This document shows positions 22,320-35,704 of a stretch of DNA of 64,000 bases, one piece after another. Within the stretch, counting starts at the first letter, position 1. Every line of letters starts with the position of its first letter. A program made the position numbers and the translations under genes. The DNA is taken from the NCBI GenBank assembly GCA_039720395.1, contig CM077820.1, positions 47,725,425 to 47,789,424 of the forward strand. Reading direction: 5' to 3'. Source of the stretch: Liquidambar formosana. Taxonomy: Eukaryota > Streptophyta > Magnoliopsida > Saxifragales > Altingiaceae. The notes under the pieces are model-generated. The model did no database searches and was not told the DNA's origin. It saw nothing but the letters and a program-made list of their open reading frames with translations.

Positions 22320-25312
22320 TTAAATCAGATCAGACATCCTTCTTCTGTGACGAGAAAGGGTTACCCTCAAGTTTGGATTAGATGAAGTCACCACCTTGCT
22401 TCGCGGCATGGAAGTTGTCCTCAACTCTGAGCCACTGCATCTTGGACTCTCTGTGAGGGGAGTGTTTGTTTCTCCATATCGAGATTTTTTGGTTGAATTC
22501 CGTAAAATTGCCTTGAAACGAAGGTCCGAATAACTGAGGGACTGGGAACCCAAAAATTGGATTGAGCTTCTAGTTCCTGATGTCATGGTTCTCGAGCTTC
22601 CACCAATTTCTCTTTCTGCAGCACTTTGCCTTTGGCGACTAGCCGCAGTGGAAGTCATGAATCGAGGCAAAGAATTAGATCTATTTCTTCTAATTGCTTT
22701 CTCAGATGTTCGAGGAGTTCCTACAACTTCTCTAAAATCTTCTTTGGGGCTTCTTGGGGTCTTTCTTTCATCTTCAACAAGCCCATATGTGGCTGAGAAG
22801 AGCCTTTTGTTTTCACATAATAGGAACTCCGCCTTATGTATCTGATTCCCAACTTTCTGACATTCTTCTTCTGCTTCTCTCATCTCTTCCTCAAGCTTCG
22901 CAATCATCTTCTCCCTGTGTCCTTTTCAAGTCCTACATAAATGCAATTAAGGTCAACAACAGTTTGGAATTTTCATACCTGATGAGGACATTTTCAGTTA
23001 CAAGAAAATAAATAAATAAAAATTAGAGAAGAGTACTTCTGGTAGTTCTCTATTGGACTCTATTGCTCTAGCTCTCTTTGCAAAGCTCAACGAACAGGTT
23101 GTCTCCCCTACATCTTCTACATATGGGCTTATGTGCACAAGCATCAAGACCTTTGAACTATCACCTACAGCAATCAGGTGAAGAAACATAAGGTACTTTG
23201 CAGCTTAAATGATGAAGGAAGTGTCAGGACATCACATACAGATGAAATCAATCTAATCCGTTTAAATAGCATTTGGGAGCACAAATTCATCCTTCAGAGT
23301 GGAGATATCACCAAATTGAGTCATGGCCATTTCTCAAAATCTTAGAAGACCCACACATGCAACAAAATAAACTCTTATGAAAAGGAGATAGAGGGAAGAA
23401 TTTCAAATGCTATAGGAACAAGTACTAATTCTTTGAGGTGCTTCAATAAACCATAACTAAACTAGAAAGTTGTAGTACTCTACCAAGGGAATCTTTGAGA
23501 ATTTGAGTTAGCTTGCTATTCCTGCAAAAAAACGGAATTACCCAGGTTACTGCCCGAATATAAGGAAATTAGTTTATGCTGAAAGTCAAAAACAACTACA
23601 AGCTTACCTATAGGGCACATGTCCTCGCTTCCTTCTAAGGGCTGCAATAACATCAGCCAAAGCTGAAAGAGAGAGATTAATAGCCCTTCCCTCGTCGAGT
23701 GTTAGTCCAGTAGCACCTGTCTTCAATAAACGCTCACTTCCTCCAAGATCAACCATCCACAGTTTGCTTACTTCTTCTTCAACTCCCGTGACATTCCCAC
23801 GTCGAAAAATGGTGATCCTCGTTAAGCTAGACAGGTAAAGCTAAACAGATAACGTAATTACCAAGCCAAATTAATCCATCAAAAAAGGCTAGTAGAAGAT
23901 ATACTATACACGGAACCCACCAATGTGACCTGCTAGATGCCTCATTCACGCTAGTCCATGAAGTAGATCTAACCCGCCTCCCCTTGGTGTACCACCAACT
24001 TGCTTTTGCAAAATCTGGGATTTGCACTTCTGTGAGACCTTCAATTTCCACCAATCCCTTTGGATCTGTTTGAATGTTGAGATTGCTGTAGTAAATTTAG
24101 CCAAATCACAGTGAGCAATTGATAAGATGGTCCTTAATTTTTATATACATTTTTTTTTTACTGCAGGGGAAAATCTAATTACCATCTGGATATAGCTTCA
24201 TATGATCTACAGGATGGTTTTGGAGCCAGTAGGTCCCTGAGATTACCCATGTAAACCTCCAACATGCTCATCGAAAATGTAAATGAAGCTGAATTATCCA
24301 AAGAGGCTTGAAGAAAGAGCTCCTTGAGAGCTCGAAGAACAATCCCAGGCTGGTCATTTGTCCCATCCTGAAGTATAATTTCAATTAACGCATAACAATG
24401 GCAAGTAATTGGATTTTTCAACAACATTAGTGCATGAGTGTGAGAATGGCAGAATTCAAATCTCAATCACTAACCATTGTAAATGTCTTGCCAGTGCCGG
24501 TTTGACCATATGCTAGAATACATACATTGTACCCATCAAGTGCAGATTTGAGAATTGGTTCCGCCTCAACAAAAACATCTTCTACAGAATTTTGCAAGCA
24601 GGATAGAGTCTCTTACTACAACTGGAAACAAAAGAAAATACAAATCAAACTTTTGAGAAGACACAAATTTGTTACTAACCTTGGCTTGCTTCTTGAGGGA
24701 ACACCTTATCAAATCCAAACTCTTTCCTACTTCCCCCCGATCTAACCACAACCTTCTCTGATCCAACTGAAATGGGCTCATGAATTATTTTCTTGTCTGT
24801 CAACTGGAATGGTCGAACCCGACAAAACACTCTAATGGTGCCTGCAAATCGACATCAACACTTCAATAAGATACCGTTCAGGCAAACCCATGAGCAACCA
24901 ACCATGATCTAATACCTTTGATGTCTAATATCTTATTCAATGCTTCTCTCCGCTTCTTGTTCAAAGACCTCTGTTTCAGCCTCAATCCCACAATTTCTCC
25001 TATACAATCAAATTCAACAAAACAAATTCAGATCAAAGCAATGACCCATATTACAATATAAACCAATTAAATAAATAAATGAATACCACCTTCGAGATTG
25101 GATATCGTTTGCTCGAGCTCATGCTTTTCATGCTCAGGAACAACATTGACATCAGTGTAAACAGCGGGAAGGGGGGGCGACTCAGGCAATTCAGAAGCCA
25201 ATGGAAGTCCATCAAGGGAATCCGGGTTTGATCCCCTAGGGGACTGTTTCAAGGACTCTGTTCTATTCTCTGAAGGCAATGAGATCTGTTCTTTCTCAGC
25301 AGAAATGAACAT
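22320..25312 (-). CDS. Kinesin-14 family motor protein (KIN-14), probable frameshift before last exon
   Basis: Exons on the - strand: 25312-25087, 24999-24916, 24841-24680, 24581-24475, 24367-24183, 24085-23921, 23826-23608, 23521-23484, 23164-23037, and a last exon of about 22963-22320. The first nine join in frame for 438 residues. After a 100-residue N-terminus the motor begins with [13 protein letters not shown] (about 103). Its P-loop is GQTGTGKT (183-190), switch I NEASSRSH (302-309) and switch II DLGGSER (336-342), with Gly where most kinesins have Ala. The motor end [14 protein letters not shown] is intact. This is a microtubule-dependent ATPase; the kinesin-14 class is usually minus-end directed. 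The last exon encodes a coiled coil ([16 protein letters not shown]) and a basic, Ser-rich tail ending RRRMSDLI. From the acceptor at 22964, the frame is off by one base relative to this tail, near 22918-22926. A cryptic acceptor or a real mutation could explain it. The start is fixed by a TGA just upstream. Confidence 0.85.
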
Positions 25313-25600
25313 TTTTCAACCAACAAAACTAAAATAACTGACCCTTCTGAGGAAATTTCAAAAGTGATAGACAAAGAACACTCTTTGCCAATTAAACAGG
25401 AAAAAAAATGAAGATGAAGCTAAATCTATTCTACTTGACCAAACCCATAAATGTTACAATCTCTGGATCAAGATAACAAGAGGCATGGCATTACCATGAA
25501 ATGAGATCTGTTCTTTCTGAGTAGAGATGAAACATTTCTCAGCCAACAAAACTAAAACAAGTGACCCATCTGAAGAAATGTCAAAATTGATATATATATA
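25278..25600. repeat. Diverged tandem duplication at the kinesin 5' end
   Basis: The segment 25278-25380, which covers the kinesin start codon and leader, recurs in diverged form at about 25500-25600. The shared phrases are GAGATCTGTTCTTTCT and CCAACAAAACTAAAA, offset about 225 bases. The upstream copy carries changes, so it does not offer an equivalent start. A further weak echo (ACTCTTTCCTATATAG) is present near 25620 and 25890. The flank beyond, to about 26250, is AT-rich leader or promoter. Confidence 0.65.
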
Positions 25601-26972
25601 TATATATACAAACAAAAACTACTCTTTCCTATATAGAAATAAAAATAAAATAACTTAAAAATGAGCTAAACATCTTATACTTAAATAATAACAAAAACCC
25701 ATCATCTTTAATTTTTTAATAGGGAGAAAAAACCCAGAAAATTTTAAACAACCTAGAAGTTTTAGAAACCCCAAATCATATTAAACTAAAGGTCTAGCTA
25801 AGAATCCTAAGATTCTCTATATTTTCATACAAGAAAACAACAAAGACTATATCATTGACCCTAATCAATAAATCTCAAGATTGACAGACAAATACCACTC
25901 TTTCCTATATAGATATAACGTAGCAAATCCTTCACCTCAAAAGAACCAAACAAATCTTAGAAACCCTAGAAATTTCAGAAACCCCAGATCATGAAAAATA
26001 TTGAAAATGAAGTAGAAGTGAAGCTACATCTGTAATTTTCACAGGAACCCAAGAAACTCTACAAACCCCAGATATTCAACAACCACTAGATTTCATGCAA
26101 GAATGGCAACAAGATTGGAGTACCAGACTTCCAAAAAATGAACCCTAGAAAATTTATGGAACAAAAAAGGCTCTCAGAGCCATAAAACCAAGTGGGTATC
26201 AGTTATTTTCAAATGATTGGTCACTTTCAAAACACTCCCCCCACCTGATTAAGAGGTGTGACTTTTCCACAGTGTAAGGTTCACAAGGTCAATTATGTTG
26301 TCTATACGTATATGTACGTATATAGGATGTGTGTATGTGAGCGAGAGAATATTTCGTTGCTTGCAGATTTAAGAAGAGCCGTAAAAGGTATTTTTCAGAG
26401 AGGAGCGTGTGGAGCGGAGAGCGGGGGGATGAAAGTGGAATTAAAAGTAAAGCAAGCTTTTTGGGGCGATGGATTTTTTCTATGTTGGGAAAATTCCATA
26501 TTGATTTATAGGGAATTGGGCTATGATGAGGGCACTCTCATCCCCTCTCATTATCGGTTTTTCTTATTTTAAGTGATATAATTGGCATGTTATTCATGGT
26601 ATGTGTCATATCTTCCTTTTAAATCTAATTAAAAATATATATAAAATAAGTTTACATGTATGGTTAAAAAAAAAAAAAAACTAGCTATTTTGTGAGAGAG
26701 AGCATTAAAATTTAATTTAAATAAATAATCAAATTGCATGACTTCTTATAATGAAAATTCGCAAAAGAATGTCATTTTTCTTTCTTCTTTTTTAATTCCG
26801 TATTTGATATGATAATATTACATTAGCATATTCGAAAAATATGTTTTTAGTGATGTAATGCCAACGTAACAATTTCAATTATCACATCAAATGCATATCA
26901 ATATAGTATGCTACTTTAATCATCTCTTCAAATGAAAAAACAAATTGAAAAATAATAACATTTTTCAATTCT

Positions 26973-27010
<38 letters not shown>

Positions 27011-27586
27011 ATAAATAAATAAATAACCCTTGTAGAGTCCTTTTGTCATTTATGGTTGGTGTGGCATTGTTTTGAGAATTGTGTAATATATCTTGAGTCT
27101 AGAGATTGAAAAAAACTTGCATGATAGTAATAATAATAAACATGCAGACAGCGTTGACTATAAGAAAACAATAATAAACACATAAAACAAATATCTTAAA
27201 TACATGTCCAATTATCAATCATTACAAAAGTAACTTATAAATTGTCATACAAGTCGAACTCAATTTTAATTTTTGTTTATAAGATGTTTTAATAACAAAT
27301 TTGCCTACATAACAAGGGTAAGTCTGATTAGTCAAAATTAATGACAATCGAAATGAAATAAAATAAAATTTCAATGGTTTCATTATAATTATCCCTCATT
27401 TGGACCCAAAAAAAAAAAAATGCTATGACCTATGTCACAAGATACCCACATTACCTATAGTCACAAGGTACCCATGTCACAAGATACCCCACATTACCTA
27501 TGTCACAAGTAACCCATTCTTTACCTATAGTAACCTCCTTTCAATACTCAGTAACCACACGGGCAAAAACCATGACTCCATGACCT
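25601..27586. other. Intergenic spacer with microsatellites
   Basis: This holds the presumed kinesin promoter and 5' flank, then AT-rich spacer. A (TA)n tract is at 26976-27005 followed by (AAAT)n, and short irregular repeats of the phrase CACAAG(G)TACCCA lie at 27435-27530 in a minisatellite-like cluster. No gene is supported. Confidence 0.5.
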
Positions 27587-27859
27587 CCAATTTGTATGGA
27601 GATAACACACAAGAAAAAACATCATTTTTTTTTTTTTCCTTTTTTGTGGGTAACTTTGACGTGGAGGAAAACTGAGGGCATAACGGATCCACAGAACTTC
27701 AGATGAGACTTGACGTTAACGGTCCAATTTGTAAGGAGATAACACACAAGAAAAAACATCATTTTTTTTTTTTCCCCTTTTTGTGGGTAACTTTGACGTG
27801 GAGGAAAACTGTGGCATAACGGATCCACAGAACTTCAGATGAGACTTGACGTTAACGGT
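27587..27859. repeat. Tandem duplication, two units of about 136 bp
   Basis: The unit starts CCAATTTGTA, includes ACACACAAGAAAAAACATCA, a T run and GGGTAACTTTGACGTGGAGG, and ends GACTTGACGTTAACGG. Units lie at about 27587-27722 and 27723-27859 and differ mainly in T-run length and a couple of bases. The duplication is therefore recent. No coding content is evident. Confidence 0.9.
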
Positions 27860-28210
27860 AAAGTTGTAATAATGGTGGGCAGGGATTGATTTTTGGACAT
27901 GGGAGTTTGAATTTTGATTTTTCTTTTCCTTTTTTTCCTCATCATGACATCATGGACTTGTTGCAGACTTGCAGGTTGTAGCAGAACTACAGGAGGCCTG
28001 GAACCTTCTGAAAGCAAACCATAATATTTTTTATTTATTTTAAATTAATTTTTTAAACTTTGTAGCTAGAGTTTCTATCTGCTTTTGTTGATGTCAAAAG
28101 GAATGGAATAGAGAATGAAAAAGGAAAAATTGCTATCCCACTTTGGTAGGTCTAGCTCATGCCATAACATGGGAATATGGGACTCATCATCTGAAGAATC
28201 TTCTTCTTTT

Positions 28211-28243
<33 letters not shown>

Positions 28244-28375
28244 GTTAATGAGAATCTGAAGAACCCACTTTAGTATACCAAAAGTGTATTGAAGAATATC
28301 CGTTTTTGGTTTATACAGGTATTAATATAGCACCTTAGGTCTCGTTCATTGCTGGGTTAAAGACTTAAAAGAATC

Positions 28376-28470
28376 ATCCACTCTTCTAATTCAGTGATAT
28401 TTGGGTGGAGTGGGGTGTGAGCAACCTAATTAAGGTTCAAATCCTTCCAACATAATAAAAATAAAAATAA
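28376..28470 (+). mobile_element. SINE-like element, family 1, copy A
   Basis: The sequence CAGTGATATTTGG (box-A region) and GGTTCAAATCCTTCC (box-B region) are spaced as in tRNA-derived SINEs, and an A-rich (AAAAT)n tail follows. It aligns along its length with 63883-63980, which independently supports a repeat family. A long T run with flanks at 28206-28241 lies just upstream. Confidence 0.55.
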
Positions 28471-28517
28471 ATGCGAGTATATAAAAACTAAAAAACTTAA
28501 ACCCTTACCTCCCCCCA

Positions 28518-28544
<27 letters not shown>

Positions 28545-28548
<4 letters not shown>

Positions 28549-28658
28549 GCTTTAAATTACCAAATTCAATATGCATTTTTAAATTTAGTCGGTTTATGAA
28601 AGAGAGCTTTAAATTACCAAATTCAATATGCATTTTTAAATTTAGTCGGTTTATGAAA
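28545..28658. repeat. Perfect 57-bp tandem duplication
   Basis: The unit, GAGAGCTTTAAATTACCAAA onward, occurs twice at 28545-28601 and 28602-28658 with no differences that I can see. It abuts a (GA)n tract at 28519-28549, which shares the GAGAG motif and could have primed slippage. Confidence 0.93.
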
Positions 28659-29599
28659 ATTTGATAAATGGGATTCATCTTAATTTTTTGTAGTTTATGC
28701 TAACACGACCCCTTTTTTTTTTTTTTTTTAATGTAATAACTAACAATCCACACAATTAGAATTATATGTAAGTTCGGATTTCTCTTAAATTCCACAAATC
28801 ACTCTGTCTTTCTTTTTTTTCTTTTTTTTTTTTTTTTTTTGGGTTATTGAAAATCAACTCAACTCAAGAAAGTCTTTATTCCAAGTTTTTTCATCTCAAG
28901 CCATGTCATTTTTAACCTCACTTGTGACTGGCAACAAATATTTGAGAAAAATAAATAACTTTTACCTCAATTTTTTAGTCTTCTTTTTATCCTTGTTAAC
29001 TATCACTTTCTTGAAGAGCTAATAGTAGGCCAAAGAGGTGGGAAAACCCACTAGATCTTGAAGTAATGAGTAAAATTTCAAAGAGTGTAAACGCATCCCA
29101 ATTCTCCTGAGTTCTACCATTTTTCTGCTATTTAAGATGATGCAATTCAAGACATGCATCATGTGATCAATTTTTTTATACTGAGTTTAGTCAACGATAT
29201 TTTCCAATGGATCCGCACAAGTCAGTCTGTAGAGAGAAGCGGTTGGAGAAACTATATATGGAGCAATTAGGCAATTGATACTGACTCCTCCGAATTTGGT
29301 AACTTCAATTCCATTAACAACGTACCATGAAAAATTCTACTCAAACTCTATTAGATATACTGACATTTGAACTTTAATCGGTGCATATGAACAATTCACA
29401 TGGCTTGAAGGGTTGTATATCAAATGGTGTGAGTGTGTTTTTAAATTCATATAGTATTAACTAAAATGGGAGAAATTTTCTTCAATTCACTAATGAAGGA
29501 GCCCCATCTATCAAGCAATTAGAGTTCAACCCATAACGCTCTCTTATTTGCAAACAAATAGTCTCTTCTGCTAGCTAATATGCCATGATGAATCATGCA

Positions 29600-29923
29600 C
29601 TGGGGCGGAGTCAGGAGTTATCTTCAATGGGGACACTGATTCTGTGAAGTGAAAACTGAAAATTTTGGAGTTTTTTTTTTTTTTTTTATTGAAAAACTTA
29701 TGTTTTGATGATCATTTTAAAATGTAATACCAAAAAAGGATATTTTGTCAACTTATTACAAATTGACTGTATATATGCTTTAAAATGACTACTATCTTCC
29801 TGTTTTTTGGCATTACATTAGGAAGTAGTCATCAAATGATAATATCTCTTCAAAAAAAAAAAGAAATTTGGTTTGAGCTAATGGGGGCAAGTGCCCCCAA
29901 AGGCCCCCCTGGCTCCACCACTG
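29600..29923. mobile_element. hAT-type MITE, family 2, copy A
   Basis: The ends CTGGGGCGGAGTCAGG and CTGGCTCCACCACTG are imperfect inverted repeats. The direct repeat ATCATGCA flanks it exactly (29592-29599 and 29924-29931), an 8-bp target duplication typical of hAT. The element is 324 bases, has no coding capacity, and has a characteristic GTGCCCCCAAAGGCCCCC end. A related copy in opposite orientation is at 37135-37455. Confidence 0.88.
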
Positions 29924-31918
29924 ATCATGCATGATAAAGTTGGGGGTGTAGGATGGGAACAAAATCATTTCATTTTTTTATCATTGATACTTGGGTGTGT
30001 TGGTTGGGTTCAAATCATTGCATTCTTTATCATGAAATTGAATCTACAAACTCCATTCCCAAATTGCAGTTGTCTTGCAAGAAAAAAATGCAGTCTGTTA
30101 CTAAAATGTTGGCCTTCAATTGAGCTTCTCAAATTAAAGCTTTTGAAGCATTGGTACAACCTCATAAAAAAGGGATGTCCCCCAAAAAAATGTAAAAAAT
30201 TGTAAACATTTTCTTCCTAAAAATGATAAGTAAATGCTCATATATTGTTTGGATGTCCTATAAGAATTGAATTGGTCTATTGTGTTTCACATAATAATGG
30301 GTCCATTGTGATTCAGACAACATCCATATGAGTCCAATTTTTTTAATTTTTTAATTTTTTTATGATTGTTTAGAATTATGGCCCCAGAGTTTGATAAAAT
30401 GAGCACATTTCTACAATGTTTGATGATTATTATCACCAACTCATATGTTCAAATGTGACGCAAAACATAATGGACTGTCTCAAAATTCCTAGGTCGTACA
30501 GACACCACCCGAAAGGAATGATGCTTCCATATATAAGCTGCGCGCACCAATGCTCCCTTTTGGCTTGACCACTCATACCCCACCACAAAATTAAAAAGAG
30601 GAAACATTAGATGATAAATATGGCCCATGCGACCTCGAAATATAGGGTCCCTTATGTGCTGAATATGACATGATTTATATCATAGTTTTTCCAAAATGCG
30701 TGCGTTCGCGCGTGCATGTTTAGGTAATGTTTTTTGAATAATTTAGTAGGTTTTCCAAAGCCCCATTTGTTGAAATAATTTGGTTTTCTTCGCCCCAAAC
30801 AATATAAGGGGAAATGACTTCCACCCAGGAAAATTCCTCATGGGATAAACAGGACAAAAAGAAAATGATATTATTCGGAAAATATTTCCAATAAAAACAA
30901 GCCGTAACTATCGTCACCTAAACTTTTTATTTGCTTGTTTAATTAAGGAGATAATCAACTGAAAATTAATTGTGTCAAGAAATGACTTCCAGGGTAGCAG
31001 ATGGAGCCTACTGAAATTTTATTCTTGATAAACCAAATTAGAATTGGCATGATATGACCAAAACCTGTTATCCATTTTAGAACCCATTATGGTGTAGGTC
31101 AAATCCTTTTACAGGGTTAACCCAAATTCATGATTGGGCCTGGAATAGTTTGGGCATCTTTTTTGCTTGGATTTTAGCATGTTGGAGTAAGGCCTGGCGG
31201 GGTTGTTGAGAGAGGACCTTTTGATATTATTTGAATATTTTCACATCATTATTACCGAATATTTTCTCTCTTTTTATCGAGAAATATTTTAGGATCCGTT
31301 AGCGCGTCATAACATAAAATGACTCACCACGTGCTATTTTGAGTTGTAAGACGAAATTAGGATTTCATCTTTATAGCTAGTTAGGGTGTCATAAGTCATA
31401 TCCGTAAAATGACTCACCACGCGTTATTGTGAGTCGTGGCTAAGTGATACTTGGGTGAATTTGGAGTGTGTCAAGTCTTGGATAAAGAGGAAACTAGGAT
31501 TTCATCCTTAGGGGTTAAAGCATGAATCAATAAATTTTCACCTTTCAAGAACGATAAATAAAATACTAAGATCCAATACTAACTTAAGAAGTCGATGTGG
31601 ATTGAATCCATTAGACAAGTTACTTGGTGCCTTATTATTGGTTCATTTAATTTTAAAAACGTTTGTCGACAATAACAGAGTGCTAAGAATTTAAATTACA
31701 TAATTGACCATAACAAGAATGCAAATATTTCTGAAAAATGAGTGAGATTTGCATAGAAATGCTCCTCCTCTTCCGATGAAATGAAACTCCCAAATCAACT
31801 GAAACTAAAATCAAGTGAACATGTCTTTAAAAAATCCAAATCATAGTCTACAAGGCTACGCAAGTTGACCAAAAATGACATGTTTATTAAACATGTTAGA
31901 CGGGTTAAGAATACTTAA

Positions 31919-32077
31919 CTTGATAGCTAGTTGAAGACGGTTAAGAGAAATACAATTCACAAATTTTGTGATAGGTTCGAGTCATGCTCACGAATCTAAC
32001 ATGATTGCTAGTTGAATACGGTTAAGATAAATACAACTCACAAATTTCGTGATAGGTTCAAGTCATGTTCACAGATC
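31919..32077. repeat. Tandem duplication, two units of about 81 bp
   Basis: The phrases CTAGTTGAAGACGGTTAAG and GTGATAGGTTCGAGTCATG recur with 81-base spacing in the second unit as CTAGTTGAATACGGTTAAG and GTGATAGGTTCAAGTCATG. The units differ at several sites, so this duplication is older than the 57-bp one at 28.5 kb. The phrase GATAGGTTCGAGTC resembles a tRNA T-loop, but no tRNA fold is evident. Confidence 0.8.
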
Positions 32078-35000
32078 GTGTTGGACTTTGTTACTCCTAA
32101 TTAAAACGAACCTACGTACTAATTTAAATATAGCATAAAGAATTAAAACATAATTAACAAACATTAAAACATATTTACCATATGTTCTTGAAGAACAAAA
32201 GTGATGGCTTGCAAGACAATTGTGCAAAGGTTTGAAAGACAGATCATATATATATATATGAATGGGTAAAAGGGTCGGGTTGCAATTTAATTGTAGGCCG
32301 AGGGCATCTCTCAATCTTGCAATCTCCCGTTTGAGTATGAAAAATGAACCGATAAAAACGGGGTGGAGCCAGCCAAGGAGGGTATATTTGATTATTTTCT
32401 AAGGACAATAAATAATATAATATAATAAGAATAGAAAAATCTTAACTTCAGTTGTTGACTTCCTTTTGACCACCAACGGAAGTTCAACAGGCATCCACGT
32501 GCAAAAACAATTCAAATGGGTCCACTTCAAGAATTAACAGCTCAGGCTCCTCGGTAAAAACATGTCATTAAGTGAGACAATTAACCATACAGTTAAAAAC
32601 CTAAAATGCATTCATTTGTTTCGACATGATTTGTTTGCCATTTAAGAATGACAACGGTGTAGGAATTATGATTACAGGGCAAAATAAAAATGATTTTGCT
32701 TCTCATTAATGTCTTGTTTCGTTTTTCTTATGTTGTTAATTTTGATTTTGTCAATCATTGCTTATTAGTCGTTTTTGTAGTTTGGGTTGTATTTCTCTAG
32801 AATAAACGTTATGACATGATTACTTGTCTTGATTGTTTGCCCCTAAGAATGACGATAATGTAGAAATTATGATTACAAGCCCAAAATAAAATGAACTTCT
32901 AATAAAGAGTAAAGGGTCGGGTTGCAATTTAAATGTTTTGTTTCTATTTCATACATTCTTAATTTTGATTTTGATAATTTTAAAAAAAAAAAAAAAAAGA
33001 GCATAAAACATTAGAGATGAAACCAACATCCCAATTAGGTTGGTATACTGAGCCCTCAACATGATCAGGTGCTTACAACTCTAATTTTATTAAAAATAAA
33101 TAATTTTGACATCATTAGTAGGTTTTTTAGTTCGAACGGTGTCTCCTTAACCAAAAAAATAAAATAATGAAAATAGAAGTCAAACCTAGGATTGAGCTAA
33201 TAGTTCCTGGAACTTATGCCTCCACCATTTAAAGGTGGATTTATTTTTCACTCTCTTGATCGATCTCGGAATCAATTACCTAATCGAATTTATTTTAGGA
33301 GATTTTGGCTGCAAGTTTATATTATTGTACTTGTGCAACTATAATAAGTCTATAAAAAAAAACTATATAGCAGTTAGGTCTACGACTACAATGTCTAGAC
33401 CAAAATACCCTTCGTAAACGCTTGAGAGAATTCTGTCCCAATTCTCAAAGCACCAATTTCCCTATTCTTAAAGCTTTTTTTCTTCTCGCTCAAACCAGTC
33501 AGACTCAATGCGACTTGTCAAGCTAAAAATCTAGTCTAACTCGACACCAAGCGATTTTTGAATTATAGAAAGGGGTTTTCTCCATGATTTAGTGTGACTG
33601 GTTAAGATGGCAGATGGCCATGGATGTACGAAGCTGGACCTTGGGTAAGATTCTGATAAATCTTCGACGAGAGTATGCGTGCGATTCATGTGTTGAACGA
33701 TTTATTTTATAGTGGGAAGCCTAGTGCGGCCATAGATTTGAAAATCATGAGCTTGGATGGGGAAACCTCAAGCTTGGTGCATACCAAGCTTTAGATTTGG
33801 TCAGTAAGTTGCACCTGCTAGGACTTATCTCACACCCAAAAAACAAAAAAGCATAAAAATTAAATAAAATTAAATAAGAAATGGGAGAAGGTTGCCCATG
33901 GTAGCAAATCTAGTGTTTCCATGGCTGTCGAGTTTGTTTACATAATGTGTATGTGGCAAAGGTGCTAAGGCTTATTTTCATAAGTTAAAACAGTTACATG
34001 TGATTGTTTCAAAAATACTCCTTCTCTCAAATCTAAAAATTTCTAAATCACTAATTTATATAACCATTTAAAAATAGGTACATGTAATCTATGTAACTGT
34101 TTTTTTACATGTAATTCTTCACATGTAACCATTTCGAAATAAGTACTATATAGTCATGTAACTGTTTTTTATTATATATAATTTTATATTCATCATGGAT
34201 CTTGTTTCGAAGATCTCGATGTATAGATTCCAATAATATAAATTTTGTCGAAAATTGATTTGTAGCTTAAAAGTATACCAATTTAAAGTTTGAAAACAAA
34301 AATGACAACTTAAGGGTATAATTGGCTTTATGTATCCAAAACTTACACAAAAACACTACCGTTTTGCTTAAAAGTGGATCTACGCCTTACATAAGATTTA
34401 AATACTGGACTTATGACTTCACAAGTCATATCAAATGAGCTTCTCCCTAATTTCCTCTTTATTTTAAGCGTTAATTGATACGGAATGGACAAAAACTTAA
34501 CCCGTGTCGTGAATTTTTGAGGTAAATGTTTGAAAAACCTTGTTGGCTAGGAAAAAAGTCAACCAATTATTTGTGCCGGACTTTGTAAAGCTGATTTATT
34601 TATTTATTTAGTTATTTATTTATTTTTGCCTTCATTTCGAAGTGAACCACACAACAATGAAAAACATAAGGTTTCACATTACTTTCTTCCCAAAAGGGCA
34701 TAATTGATTTTTTATTTTATTTTGTTCACAAGTAAACGGAAGAGAAAACTAGACAAATAAAATCAAAATGAACTCCAAATGCTGAAGGCACACCCATGTG
34801 AGCTTCATTAAAGAGGATTAAATAAACAGGGAAAACTCTCAATCAATAGTCCAAGTCCAAGCTGGGCACGTCGATATCTTCTAAGAATTTGCACTATAAC
34901 CCCTGTACATGTACCTTTTTTCTGATGAGCTCTGATACTTCTATTGATTCCCCAATCTCCCCAGTATCACTGTATCAGTTCAATGCTCCAGTTCTATCAT

Positions 35001-35549
35001 CTATGCCCTCAGATTAAGGGCTCTGTTTCGAAGTCAACACATGATGGCCAACCAAGTATGTATGCAGCCATATTTTCAGTGGAATAGTACGACCAACTCA
35101 TGGCTAAAACAGTGCTTAGAGTTAAACACAAGCTCTATGGATGGGTATGTTTGGCAATTAAAAGTTCAAGAAATCCAAGGATATTGATGCACTCATGTAT
35201 TACATGGTTCAACTAATTTGATTCGTCGAAAAGCTCACTTGATAAATTTTACACGTAAGAGGCTTATCCTTTGTCAAAAATGGACATCCTTAAGACCCAA
35301 GGCATTCCTTTCTTATTTATTTGACTTTGGGAAATATTTTGTTAACCTCCCACCATTTTTGATGTAATCTAGGAACGCACCTAGTGTTTAGTTGATTTGT
35401 CGGTACGATCTATGTGTGTGATATGAAAATAAACCTGAAATTGGAGGGGTTAGAGTTATTACTTGTTGGTTTTGGACTTTTGGGCTTGGTTTAGTAACTA
35501 AATATCGATCACCCCCCTATATTCATGAACACTGTGTAAAAGCATTAAT

Positions 35550-35704
35550 GCTATGTTTGGACAAAGAATTTTTAAGTGGAATTTGTCTTTGAATGGAATT
35601 TGTATAATTTTCATTAGGATGAGATGAACAAAATCCTTATAAAATTTTTATAAATTCTATCTCAAAGATAAATTCCACGTAGAAATTTTTTATCCAAACA
35701 TAGC
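35550..35704. mobile_element. Short foldback MITE with GCTATGTTTGGA ends
   Basis: The left end GCTATGTTTGGACAAAGAAT and the right end ATTTTTTATCCAAACATAGC are inverted repeats. The complementarity continues inward for about 40 bases through GTGGAATTT/AAATTCCAC, so almost the whole 155-base element can form a hairpin. There is no coding capacity. I could not settle a target duplication. Confidence 0.75.

Larger units (their letters stand above)
28659..35549. other. Long intergenic spacer
   Basis: No gene is supported across these bases apart from the elements listed separately. T runs lie at 28711-28730 and 28823-28839. Near 31315-31435 the phrase AAAATGACTCACCACG occurs twice about 80 bases apart, each followed by a GAGT(T/C)GT motif. 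The region 34000-34200 has short repeats of ACATGTAA and TGTAACTGTTTTT. Frames present are short, AT-biased and unrecognised. Confidence 0.5.

Noticed and set aside
31960..31985. T-loop-like GATAGGTTCGAGTC as a tRNA gene
   Set aside because: No acceptor stem, anticodon arm or D-arm can be paired around it; the phrase is part of an 81-bp tandem duplication.
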